From Anaeromyxobacter oryzisoli (GTDB lineage Bacteria; Myxococcota; Myxococcia; Myxococcales; Anaeromyxobacteraceae): a DNA stretch of 58,567 nt. Made by a program: the position numbers and the translations under genes. The stretch is from assembly GCF_022690765.1 (NCBI RefSeq), contig NZ_JALCZA010000004.1, positions 3,797-62,363 of the forward strand, in the 5' to 3' direction. The notes under the pieces were generated by a model. It worked only from the letters and a program-made list of their open reading frames with translations. It made no database searches and was not told the origin of the DNA. Positions 11,106 through 19,602 of the stretch are shown piece after piece (position 1 is the stretch's first letter; each line of letters starts with the position of its first letter).

Positions 11106-14100
11106 ATGCCGGACCGCTCGACGAACCGCCCCATGAAGACCCTCGACGGCAACGAGGCCGTCGCCTCCGTGGCCCACCGCGCCAGCGAGGTCGTCGCCAT
11201 CTACCCGATCACGCCCTCCTCGACGATGGGGGAGTGGGCCGACGAGTGGGCCGCGCAAGGGAAGCCGAACGTGTGGGGGGCCGTCCCGCTCGTGCAGGAG
11301 ATGCAGTCGGAGGGCGGCGCCGCCGCGGCCGCCCACGGCGCGCTCCAGGCGGGCGCCCTGACCACCACCTTCACGGCGTCGCAGGGGCTCCTGCTCATGA
11401 TCCCCAGCATGTACAAGATCGCGGGGGAGCTCACCCCGTTCTGCATGCACGTCACGGCGCGGGCGATCGCCACGCACGCGCTCTCGATCTTCGGCGACCA
11501 CTCGGACGTGATGGCGTGCCGCCAGACCGGCTTCGCGCTCCTCGCGAGCGGCTCGGTGCAGGAGGCCCACGACCTCGCCGCCGTCGCGCACCGGGCGACC
11601 CTCGAGACCCGGCTCCCCTTCCTCCACTTCTTCGACGGGTTCCGCACCTCGCACGAGGTCGCGAAGATCGCGCCGATCGACGACGCGGAGCTGCGCGAGC
11701 TCCTCCCGGACGAGCTCGTCGCCGCGCACCGGGCCCGCGCCCTCTCCCCGGACCGTCCGGTGATCCGCGGGACGGCGCAGAACCCGGACGCCTTCTTCCA
11801 GGCGCGCGAGGCCGCGAACGTCCACTACGCCGACGCCCCGGGCAAGGTGCAGGCGGCGATGGACGCGTTCGCCGCGATCACCGGCCGCCGGTACCGGCTC
11901 TTCGAGTACGTGGGCCACCCGGAGGCCGAGCGCGTCGTCGTGATCATGGGCTCCGGCGGCGAGGTCGCCCACGAGGCCGTGGAGCACCTCGTGGCCGCCG
12001 GCGAGAAGGTGGGCGTCGTGAAGGTCCGCCTCTTCCGCCCCTTCGCGGTGGACGCGCTCCTCCGGGCGCTGCCGCGGACCACCACCCGGATCGCCGTCCT
12101 CGATCGCACCAAGGAGCCGGGGGCGATCGGCGAGCCCCTGTTCCAGGACGTGGTCACCGCGCTGCGCGAGGCGGAGCAGCGCGGCACCTCCCGGTGCCCG
12201 CCGCCGCTGGTGATCGGCGGGCGCTACGGCCTCTCCTCCAAGGACTTCACCCCCGCCATGGTGAAGGCGGCGCTCGACGAGCTGGGCCGCCCCTCGCCGA
12301 GGCCCCGCTTCACGGTCGGCATCCGGGACGACGTCACGCACCTCTCCCTCGACCTGGATCCGGACTTCGACACCGAGCCCGCCGACGTGGTCAGCGCGCT
12401 CTTCTACGGCCTCGGCTCCGACGGCACGGTGGGCGCCAACAAGAACTCCATCAAGATCATCGGGGAGCAGACGAGGCTCTTCGCGCAGGGCTACTTCGTC
12501 TACGACTCGAAGAAGTCCGGCTCGATGACCGTGAGCCACCTCCGGTTCGGGCCGCGCCCGATCCGCTCGTCCTACCTGGTGCGCCGGGCCCGCTTCGTCG
12601 CCTGCCACCACCTCCCCTTCCTCGAGAAGGTGGACGTGCTCGACCGCGCGGCGCGCGGGGCCACGCTCCTCCTCAACGCGCCCCACGCCCCCGCGCAGGT
12701 CTGGCAGCGGCTGCCGCGCGAGGTGCAGCAGCGGATCCGGGATCTCGACCTCCGGCTGTTCACCATCGACGCGAGCGCGGTGGCGCGGGACGCGGGCATG
12801 GGCGGCCGGATCAACACGGTGATGCAGACCTGCTTCTTCGCCATCTCCGGGGTGCTCCCGCGCGACGAGGCGATCGCCGCGATCAAGCGGTCGATCGCGA
12901 AGTCCTACGCGCGCAAGGGGGCCGGCGTCGTCGAGCGGAACTGCGCCGCGGTGGACGCCGCGCTCGCGCACCTGCACGAGATCGAGGTGCCGGCGCGGGT
13001 GGACGGACGGCCGCGCCCGCCGGTGGTCGCCGCCGCGGCGCCCGGGTTCGTGCGGCGCGTCACGGCGCCGATGCTGGAGGGGAAGGGCGACCTCCTCCCC
13101 GTGTCCGCCTTCCCCGTGGACGGGACCTGGCCCACCGGCACCGCGCGGTGGGAGAAGCGCGCCATCGCCGAGGCGGTGCCGGTCTGGGACGACGCGGCGT
13201 GCGTCCAGTGCAACCGGTGCGCGCTCGTGTGCCCGCACGCGGCGATCCGCCCGAAGCGCTACCCGGCCCTCGCGCTCGCCGGAGCCCCGCCCGCGTTCCG
13301 GTCCGCGCCGCTCCGGGCCCGCGGCGCCGGCGACGCGCGCTACACGCTGCAGGTCGCGCCGGACGACTGCACCGGCTGCACGCTGTGCGTCGAGGCGTGC
13401 CCGACCCGGAAGGACGGCACGAAGGCGCTGCGGATGGCGCCGCTCGCGCCCGTGCGCGACGCCGAGCGCGCGAACCTCGAGTTCTTCCTCGGGCTCCCCG
13501 ATCCGGACCGGAGCGCGCTCGAGCTGGACGTGAAGGGATCGCAGCTCCTGCGCCCGCTGTTCGAGTACTCCGGCGCCTGCGCCGGCTGCGGCGAGACCCC
13601 GTATTTGAAGTTGGTCACGCAGCTCTTCGGCGACCGGGCGCTCGTCGCGAACGCCACGGGCTGCTCCTCCATCTACGGCGGGAACCTCCCGACCACCCCG
13701 TACACGGCCGACGCGCAGGGGCGGGGTCCGGCGTGGTCGAACTCGCTCTTCGAGGACGCCGCGGAGTTCGGCTTCGGGATGCGCCTGGCGGTGGACGAGC
13801 TCGCGGACCACGCCCGGGAGCTCCTGCGGCGCCTCGCGCCGCGGCTCGGCGGCGAGCTCGTCGAGGCGCTCCTCGGCGCGGACCAGACCACCGAGGCCGG
13901 GCTCGCGGCGCAGCGCGAGCGGGTCGCGCTCCTCCGCGAGCGGCTCGCCTGCACGCCGGGCGACGAGGCCCGCCGGCTGGCGCGCCTCGCCGAGCACCTC
14001 GTGCGGCGCAGCGTCTGGATCGTGGGCGGAGACGGCTGGGCCTACGACATCGGGTACGGCGGCCTCGACCACGTGCTGGCGCAGGGGCGCGACGTGAACG

Positions 14101-14669
14101 TCCTCGTGCTCGACACGGAGGTCTACTCCAACACCGGCGGGCAGGCCTCGAAGGCCACGCCGCTCGGGGCGGCGGCCAAGTTCGCCACGAGCGGCAAGCG
14201 GAGCGAGAAGAAGGACCTCGCGCTGCTCGCGATGACCTACGGCACCGCCTACGTCGCCCGGGTGGCGCTCGGCGCGAACGACCAGCAGGCGGTCCGCGCG
14301 TTCCGCGAGGCGGAGAGCTTCCCCGGCCCGTCCCTCGTCATCGCCTACAGCCACTGCATCGCCCACGGCTACGACCTCGCGCGCGGGCTCGACCAGCAGG
14401 CGGCCGCCGTCGCGAGCGGCTACTGGCCGCTCCTCCGGTACGACCCGCGGCGCGCCGCGCACGGCGAGAGCCCGCTGCGGCTCGACTCGCGCGCGCCCAC
14501 GCGCGCGCTGGCCGAGTTCACGGCCGTCGAGAACCGCTTCCGCCGTCCCGGGAGCCCGCAGGAGGAGGCGGCGTTCCTCGACGAGGCGGAGCGGCGGCTC
14601 CAGGCCCGGAGGGCGCTCTACGAGCGGCTCGCCGGGACGGGACCCGCCGCGCCGCGCGACGGGCGTTGA
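11106..14669 (+). CDS. nifJ: Pyruvate:ferredoxin (flavodoxin) oxidoreductase, single-chain
   Basis: This 1187-aa homodimer-type PFOR converts pyruvate and CoA to acetyl-CoA, CO2 and reduced ferredoxin. The N-terminus (YPITPSSTMGEWADEW) is the pyruvate-binding domain I. Two ferredoxin-like 4Fe-4S motifs (CVQCNRCALVCPHA and CTGCTLCVEACP) lie at about residues 700-770. CAGCGETPYLKL starts the third cluster and TPP-binding part, with GDGWAYDIGYGGLDH as the TPP/Mg region. Length and domain order match NifJ. ATG 11106 follows an AGGAGCC Shine-Dalgarno-like sequence. It stands alone, between a hairpin repeat and a strong terminator. Confidence 0.95.
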   Translation: MPDRSTNRPMKTLDGNEAVASVAHRASEVVAIYPITPSSTMGEWADEWAAQGKPNVWGAVPLVQEMQSEGGAAAAAHGALQAGALTTTFTASQGLLLMIPSMYKIAGELTPFCMHVTARAIATHALSIFGDHSDVMACRQTGFALLASGSVQEAHDLAAVAHRATLETRLPFLHFFDGFRTSHEVAKIAPIDDAELRELLPDELVAAHRARALSPDRPVIRGTAQNPDAFFQAREAANVHYADAPGKVQAAMDAFAAITGRRYRLFEYVGHPEAERVVVIMGSGGEVAHEAVEHLVAAGEKVGVVKVRLFRPFAVDALLRALPRTTTRIAVLDRTKEPGAIGEPLFQDVVTALREAEQRGTSRCPPPLVIGGRYGLSSKDFTPAMVKAALDELGRPSPRPRFTVGIRDDVTHLSLDLDPDFDTEPADVVSALFYGLGSDGTVGANKNSIKIIGEQTRLFAQGYFVYDSKKSGSMTVSHLRFGPRPIRSSYLVRRARFVACHHLPFLEKVDVLDRAARGATLLLNAPHAPAQVWQRLPREVQQRIRDLDLRLFTIDASAVARDAGMGGRINTVMQTCFFAISGVLPRDEAIAAIKRSIAKSYARKGAGVVERNCAAVDAALAHLHEIEVPARVDGRPRPPVVAAAAPGFVRRVTAPMLEGKGDLLPVSAFPVDGTWPTGTARWEKRAIAEAVPVWDDAACVQCNRCALVCPHAAIRPKRYPALALAGAPPAFRSAPLRARGAGDARYTLQVAPDDCTGCTLCVEACPTRKDGTKALRMAPLAPVRDAERANLEFFLGLPDPDRSALELDVKGSQLLRPLFEYSGACAGCGETPYLKLVTQLFGDRALVANATGCSSIYGGNLPTTPYTADAQGRGPAWSNSLFEDAAEFGFGMRLAVDELADHARELLRRLAPRLGGELVEALLGADQTTEAGLAAQRERVALLRERLACTPGDEARRLARLAEHLVRRSVWIVGGDGWAYDIGYGGLDHVLAQGRDVNVLVLDTEVYSNTGGQASKATPLGAAAKFATSGKRSEKKDLALLAMTYGTAYVARVALGANDQQAVRAFREAESFPGPSLVIAYSHCIAHGYDLARGLDQQAAAVASGYWPLLRYDPRRAAHGESPLRLDSRAPTRALAEFTAVENRFRRPGSPQEEAAFLDEAERRLQARRALYERLAGTGPAAPRDGR

Positions 14670-14712
14670 CCGGTCGCGCCACCCCGTCGCCGCGCGGCAC
14701 CTCGTCAGGCGC

Positions 14713-14747
14713 GCCGCGGGCTCCCCGAAGCGCCAGGGGCCCGCGGC
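14713..14747. terminator. Hairpin between convergent nifJ and the JAB-E1 gene
   Basis: GCCGCGGGC pairs perfectly with GCCCGCGGC, and an inner CCCC/GGGG extends the stem past one bulged base. It lies in the 96-bp gap between two converging genes. It has no run of T, so intrinsic termination is plausible but unproven. Confidence 0.6.
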
Positions 14748-14765
14748 GCCGCGAAGCCGCGGTCT

Positions 14766-16589
14766 TCAGCGCCCGCTGCGCTCCGCGTCGAGGACCTCCG
14801 CGAACGCCGCGCGCCGCGGGGGCCGCAGCGGCACGGTGAGCGGATCGCGCCGCGCCGCGGGCGGGCCGCACACCGGGCAGTCCGCGCTCCGGCGCGGCGT
14901 GAGCCAGACCCCCTGGTACGGGCCCTGCCCCGGCGTGTCCCCGAACACCCGCGGGTAGAACCAGTAGCCGGCCACCGTCGAGAGCGTCAGGTAGGACATC
15001 CCGGAGGAGAGCACCTCCTCCGCGAAGGCTCCCAGGGCGGCCTCGCTCCCGGGCGGCAGGAGGAGCGACAGCGCGAGCTTCACCGCGGCGGAGGCCACGT
15101 GCTGGATGTCGGCCGCGAGCGCGATCTCGCCCCGGAGCCGGCCCGTGCCGTAGTCCACCTCGCGGGCCACCCGCCCGCCGGCGCGCTCGACCTCGTGGCG
15201 GCTGCGGGTCGCGCACAGGTAGCACGCGGTGCGCTCGGGGACGCTCACGACGACCTCGCCGCCGCGCGCCCCCGCGTACAGCCCGACGAAGAGGGCCGGC
15301 TTCCCGCGCGCGTAGGCGAACCGATCCAGCGCGCGCTGCGCGCCCGGATCGTCCGTGGCGGCCACCACCAGGTCGGCGCCGCGCACGAGCGCGTCGAGGG
15401 CGGCGGGCTCGAGCGCCTCGACCGCCGACGGCGTGAGCGCGAGCTCCACCGCGGGGTCGACGCCGAGGAGGCGCCGCGCCAGCGCCGCCGTCTTCGGCGT
15501 CCCCACGTCCTCGGCGGTGTAGACCGTCCGCGAGAGGTTCTCCGCCTCGACGGCCTCCGGATCGAGGAGCGCGAGCCGGCCCACGCCGCCGCGCACGAGG
15601 TGCTCGGCGACGTAGCAGCCGACGGAGCCGCACCCCGCGACCAGCGCGGAGCGGCCGCGCAGCGCGCTCGAGAGCAGGCCGGCGCCGCGGGAGAGGATCG
15701 CCGCGCGGCGCGCGCCCGCGCGGGCCTCGAGGTCCTCGCCGGTCAGGCGCGGCGCCCACCCCGCGAGGCGCGCCACCGCCTCGTCGCGCGTGAGCGCGGG
15801 GCCGCCCCGGGGGCCGTGGGCGCGGCGGTAGGGGCCACGCCCCTCGAAGACGGTCCGCAGCGCCGCGACGAGTCGGTCCTCCTCCGGCGCGGCGAGCGCC
15901 CAGGGGAGCTGGAGCTGCTCGGTCGCGTCGCCGGCGCCGCTCAACAGCACCGCGGGCGGGAGCGACGGGTACAGCTCGCTCGCGAGCACGACGAGCTCGA
16001 GGTCGCCCGGGAGCCCGAGCCGCCCCGCGAGCAGCGCGCCCCGCCCCGCGTCGGAGACGAAGGTCGCCGGGCGCTCGCCGCCGAGCGCGTCCGCCGCCCG
16101 CTCCAGATCGCGGAGGAGCGGCACGAGCCGCACGCGCACCGGCCGGAGCTCCGCCCCGCCCTCGCGCGTCCGGTGGGCGGCGAAGAACGAGATCTTGCCG
16201 GACGGGAGCGGGAGCTCGTGCGGGGCGAGCTCCGCGTCCTCGCGGCGGTCGGAGACGATCGGACCGGCGTAGCGGGCGAGGTGCGGGTTGCGGCGGAGCC
16301 CCTCGGCGAGCTCCAGGGCGTCCTGCTCGGAGGGACGATCCAGCCCGTCCCGGTGCGAGTGGACGATCCCGGCGAGCTCGAGGTCCGCCTCGCGCTCCAG
16401 CTCGACGACCCGCGCGGCGAGGGCGCGCGAGGGCGCGTAGGAGATCGCGGTCGCGACCGCCCCGGGATCCGGGACCAGGTGCGTGAGCACCGGGCGCTGG
16501 CGCGGGCCGAGCAGCGCCCCGCCGCGCTCGGGAGGGTGGACGGCCAGCTCCGCCTCGAGCTCGCGGAGCAGCCAGTCGGCCACGTACAC
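14766..16589 (-). CDS. JAB (JAMM) peptidase fused to an E1-like ThiF adenylyltransferase
   Basis: This is a 607-aa two-enzyme fusion. Residues 1-130 form a JAB/MPN metalloprotease with the complete JAMM set: E21 (ERGGALLG), then H77-S-H79, S87 and D90 with exact HSH-x7-S-x2-D spacing. From about 310 there is an E1/ThiF nucleotide-binding domain: GCGSVG (319-324), D343, N351, R354, K366, D413, and a zinc site made by C456/C459 and C571/C574. The middle (about 196-250) has an E2/RWD-like ELYPSLPPAVLL but no cysteine. Outside the zinc pairs the only cysteines are in the glycine loop, so no thioester cysteine is evident. Start is GTG. It is the last gene of a three-gene cassette with an E2-like protein, probably a ubiquitin-like conjugation or deconjugation system. 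Confidence 0.85.
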   Translation of the reverse strand: MYVADWLLRELEAELAVHPPERGGALLGPRQRPVLTHLVPDPGAVATAISYAPSRALAARVVELEREADLELAGIVHSHRDGLDRPSEQDALELAEGLRRNPHLARYAGPIVSDRREDAELAPHELPLPSGKISFFAAHRTREGGAELRPVRVRLVPLLRDLERAADALGGERPATFVSDAGRGALLAGRLGLPGDLELVVLASELYPSLPPAVLLSGAGDATEQLQLPWALAAPEEDRLVAALRTVFEGRGPYRRAHGPRGGPALTRDEAVARLAGWAPRLTGEDLEARAGARRAAILSRGAGLLSSALRGRSALVAGCGSVGCYVAEHLVRGGVGRLALLDPEAVEAENLSRTVYTAEDVGTPKTAALARRLLGVDPAVELALTPSAVEALEPAALDALVRGADLVVAATDDPGAQRALDRFAYARGKPALFVGLYAGARGGEVVVSVPERTACYLCATRSRHEVERAGGRVAREVDYGTGRLRGEIALAADIQHVASAAVKLALSLLLPPGSEAALGAFAEEVLSSGMSYLTLSTVAGYWFYPRVFGDTPGQGPYQGVWLTPRRSADCPVCGPPAARRDPLTVPLRPPRRAAFAEVLDAERSGR

Positions 16590-16592
16590 GCA

Positions 16593-16805
16593 TCAGCTCC
16601 GCGGGGCGGCGAAGACCGCCGGGTGCACCTCCGAAAGCATCCGCTCCTCGGCGTCGTCGGGGGGCGCCATCGGGTCGCCGAAGACGACCCGGCCGCTCGG
16701 GGTGACGTAGATCCGGCGGCGGGCCTCCTCCGGGCGGGGCTCCGCCCGGCGACGCTCGTCGAGCATTGCGTCGCGGAGCCGGTCGAGAACGTCGGTCTGG
16801 GCCAT
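16593..16805 (-). CDS. 70-aa protein between the E2-like and JAB-E1 genes
   Basis: The family was not recognised. The N-terminal half is charged and helical (LDRLRDAMLDERRRAEPRPEE, split: LDRLRDAML, DERRRAEPRPEE), followed by RRIYVTPSGRVVFGDP, which looks like a beta hairpin, and an acidic stretch. A good AGGAGG ribosome site precedes the ATG. By position it would be the modifier of the cassette, but it has no di-glycine and ends in APRS, so it is not a classical ubiquitin-like protein. It may be an adaptor or substrate. It starts 42 bp after the E2-like gene and ends 3 bp before the JAB-E1 gene. Confidence 0.65.
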   Translation of the reverse strand: MAQTDVLDRLRDAMLDERRRAEPRPEEARRRIYVTPSGRVVFGDPMAPPDDAEERMLSEVHPAVFAAPRS

Positions 16806-16847
16806 CGCTGCCTCCTCGGGTGGACCCGCGCGAGCGCGCGGGGGCTG

Positions 16848-17228
16848 CTAGTAGGGGAAGTGCTCGTCGCGCAGGTAGACGCTGAAGCCGTTGCACCAGA
16901 CGACGCTCCGGGCGTAGGCCGCCTGCAGCGATTCCATCCCGGCCCCCGCCTCCGCGGAGAGGCAGATGCGGGCGTCCGGCAAGAGGTGGCACGCGTGCGG
17001 ATCGAACCGCCCCTCCACCTCCGGCTCCACGACCTTCACCTGGTAGGCCGCGCCGTCGAAGTAGAGGAACAGCCGGAACGCGTCGCCGAGCTCCGTCGTG
17101 ACCGGGAAGAGCCAGCCGCGGACCCCGTCCACGGTCAGGTGGCGGGCGGACGCCGGGAGCGCCCCCTCGGCGCGGGCCTTGTCCCGCAGCACGCGCGTGA
17201 AGCCGTCGAGGAAGCTCGCGAGCCCCAT
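16848..17228 (-). CDS. E2-like ubiquitin-conjugating domain protein
   Basis: This 126-aa protein resembles bacterial E2 folds. The segment FDPHACHLLPDARICLS is placed like the E2 active site (HPN...G.ICLD), with Cys89 in ICLS as the candidate catalytic residue. It is preceded by strands VDGVRGWLFPVTT, FRLFLYFDG and YQVKVVEPEVEGRF. A C-terminal SVVWCNGFSVYL follows. It is the first gene of the cassette and overlaps no neighbour; the ATG follows a G-rich Shine-Dalgarno. The E2 assignment rests on motif and on the linked E1/JAB gene. Confidence 0.75.
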   Translation of the reverse strand: MGLASFLDGFTRVLRDKARAEGALPASARHLTVDGVRGWLFPVTTELGDAFRLFLYFDGAAYQVKVVEPEVEGRFDPHACHLLPDARICLSAEAGAGMESLQAAYARSVVWCNGFSVYLRDEHFPY

Positions 17229-17373
17229 CCCCCCTCCGCCGCCGCGGCGCCCCGCGGCCTTCCCCTCAATGTGTTCGGCGCCGCGGCCAGCGCCGCAGCC
17301 CCCCGTCAGGGAGCCGCCTGATCATCAACGGGCGACCGCTCCACGGGGAGCCAGGGAGGCGGGGCGAGGGATC

Positions 17374-17528
17374 GGCCCGTCGAACAATCGACGGGCCTTG
17401 ACCATCCAGGAGGGGCGGGCCGTCGCCCGCCCCTCGCGCCCGAAGTGAATTCGGGCGCTTCACCCCACCCGCCGCCCCGCTCACGCGGGTCGGCCTGAGA
17501 GCTCGTCGAATTCTTCGACAAGCTCTCA
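17374..17528 (-). repeat. 155-bp multi-hairpin repeat, copy B (inverted relative to copy A)
   Basis: Read on the minus strand, this copy begins TGAGAGCTTGTCGAAG and runs 155 bp, with 153 positions identical to copy A at 4988-5142. In this copy the third hairpin is perfect over 9 bp. The first TGA (17528-17526) is the stop codon of the MscS-like gene, just as copy A supplies the stop of the acyltransferase gene. Identity ends after GACGGGCC, which defines the inner boundary. It lies between the MscS gene and the E2-like gene. The remaining 145 bp (17229-17373) shows no gene. Confidence 0.85.
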
Positions 17529-19409
17529 GCCCGCCGCGCCGGCGAGCTCCCCGCCGCCGCGCTTCCCGTGCATGAGCTCGAACACCGCCTGGTAGAGCTT
17601 GCGCCGGGTCTCGTGCCGCTCGAAGGCCCGCGTGATGTAGCGCGCCTCGATCTCGACCCCGGCGCTGGTCGGGACGACGTTGATCCCCGGCTCCGCGGAG
17701 AACGAGCGCACGCGGTAACGCGTGGTCGTCTTGCGCCACTCCTGCTCCGCCAGCTTGGCGTTCGCCTCGGTCTCGCGCTGCGTCAGCTTCTGGACGCCGT
17801 CGATGATCGGGTACGGATCCTCGCCCGACGGGATCAGCACCCGGAGCTCGTCCCACATCCACTGCCCGGAGGTGGAGAAGTTGAAGTAGTGCCCCTCGAT
17901 CGCGAAGCTGTTCACGAACGACACCCGGCGGCCGGTCGGGTGGCCGGCGTCGGTCCAGCTCCCGGTCTCGAGGAGCACCGTGTGGAGCAGGCCGATCTCC
18001 ACGACCTCGCCCCCCACCCCCTCGATCTCCACCCAGTCGCCGACGCGCAGCCCGTTGCGCCCCATCAGCACGAACCAGCCGAAGAACGCCACGATGAAGT
18101 TCTTCATGGCGACCGTGAGCCCCGCGCCGGCGAGGCCGATGATGGTCGTCGCCTGCGCGGGCGCGCCGAAGATCATGAACAGGACGACGAGCGCCCCGCC
18201 GAGCTGGATCGCGACCTTCGTCACGGTGCGGAGCGTCGGGGCGCGGGGGTCGTCGCCCTCGATGCGGCGCACGAGCCGGTCCGCCACCACCGACGCGGCG
18301 GTGATCGCCGCCACGGTGAGGAGCAGCCAGAGCACGTGGAGGAGGACCGCGTGCAGGGCCGAGCGCGCGCGCGTCTCCACCACGCCACGCCACTCCGAGT
18401 ACACGTCCGCGAGATCCCGCTGGTTCTGGATCCGCTGGTCCACGACGGTGAGCCGGCGCCGATCGGCCGAGAGCTGCTTCAGGGACGCGAGCGTGGTCTT
18501 CGCCTCGGGCGCCGCGCCGGGCAGGGGGTCCCCCTGGGCGATCCCCGCCGCGGCCTGCCGCGCGGCCTCCCGCTGCGGCGCCGCTGCCGCGATCCGCTGC
18601 TCGAGCCGCCCGTGCCACGTCTCCAGCCGCGCCGCCTTCTCCCGCGCCTCCCGCATCGCGCCGGCGAGCTGCTCGCGCTTGCTCCGCTGCGCCGTCCACC
18701 CGCGGAGCCGCGCCGCCAGGCTGGTCGGCTCGGAGACCGCGGCGGCGGGGGCGCCGGAGGCGGCCGCCGCGACGGCGCGCGGCTCCTTCTGCGCCGCGTC
18801 GTAGACCTCCTTGAGCCGCCGGATGCGGGCCTGCGGATCGCCCCCGGCGCGCTCCAGGTCCTCGGCGGCGAGGTTCAGCTCGTCGCGATCGAGCTCGAGC
18901 TGCGCCCGGGCCACCTCCAGCCGATCCCGCTGGCGGTCCCCTTCTTCTCCTGGAGCTGCGGGCGGCGTGGCGGCCGCCTGTGCGGTGAGCCGGTCGATGT
19001 CGCGCTGATCGGCCTCGACGGCCGCCTGCGCCTTCGCCTTCCGGGCGGCCAGCTCCTTGATCTGCGGGGTCGTCGCGGGCTGCTCGTCGGTCGCCTGCCG
19101 CATCGCCTCCGCAAAGGCGAGATCCACGGAGTGGTCCGCCAGCCGCTCGGCCTGGCGCGCGAACTCCTGCTCCTCGGGGGTCGTCGCGAGCGACGACATG
19201 CGCCGCGCCGTGAGGAGCGGGCTCATGTCCACCCACCCGCGCCGGTACGCCTGGGCCAGGGATCCGGCCGCGGGGCGCTGCTGGCCCTTCGCGGCCCCGG
19301 CGCCCTCGGGCGTGGGCGCCGGGACGGAGTCACGGGTCCACCACAGCCCCGCGCCCGTGCCCAGCGCCAGCGACGCCACCACTCCGATGGTCCACCTGCG
19401 AGCGATCAT
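17526..19409 (-). CDS. MscS-family mechanosensitive channel with long N-terminal coiled coil
   Basis: This 627-aa protein starts with a membrane or signal segment (about 8-25, IGVVASLALGTGAGLWW). About 300 residues rich in Arg, Gln, Glu and Ala follow, typical of a periplasmic coiled coil. Three hydrophobic spans come next (about 355-465), and the pore-lining MscS signature GLAGAGLTVAMKNFIVAFFG, followed by LRVGDWVEIEGVGGEVVEIGL. A cytoplasmic beta/C-terminal domain with ITRAFERHETRRKLYQAVFE closes it. The layout is like MscK/YnaI-type channels that open on osmotic downshift. The stop codon is contributed by repeat copy B. Confidence 0.88.
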   Translation of the reverse strand: MIARRWTIGVVASLALGTGAGLWWTRDSVPAPTPEGAGAAKGQQRPAAGSLAQAYRRGWVDMSPLLTARRMSSLATTPEEQEFARQAERLADHSVDLAFAEAMRQATDEQPATTPQIKELAARKAKAQAAVEADQRDIDRLTAQAAATPPAAPGEEGDRQRDRLEVARAQLELDRDELNLAAEDLERAGGDPQARIRRLKEVYDAAQKEPRAVAAAASGAPAAAVSEPTSLAARLRGWTAQRSKREQLAGAMREAREKAARLETWHGRLEQRIAAAAPQREAARQAAAGIAQGDPLPGAAPEAKTTLASLKQLSADRRRLTVVDQRIQNQRDLADVYSEWRGVVETRARSALHAVLLHVLWLLLTVAAITAASVVADRLVRRIEGDDPRAPTLRTVTKVAIQLGGALVVLFMIFGAPAQATTIIGLAGAGLTVAMKNFIVAFFGWFVLMGRNGLRVGDWVEIEGVGGEVVEIGLLHTVLLETGSWTDAGHPTGRRVSFVNSFAIEGHYFNFSTSGQWMWDELRVLIPSGEDPYPIIDGVQKLTQRETEANAKLAEQEWRKTTTRYRVRSFSAEPGINVVPTSAGVEIEARYITRAFERHETRRKLYQAVFELMHGKRGGGELAGAAG

Positions 19410-19602
19410 GCAGGAGAGAACACCACGAAGGAGGGTCCGCTGCCCAGCCCTCCACGCGCGCGCCGGGCGATCGTCCTTGCGAGCGGGCGCACGCCCGGGC
19501 GCGGGTCGGACCGGGCGGCCGGCGGACGAGGTTCCCCCGCGCCTGCCCCGCGGAGCGGCCGAGGTCTCGCCGCGGCGACGTGGGCGGCCGCCGGCAGCGG
19601 CT

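Noticed and set aside
16593-16805. 70-aa protein as a classical ubiquitin
   Set aside because: It has no di-glycine motif and ends in APRS. The beta-grasp pattern is not evident, so it is left as an unknown protein.
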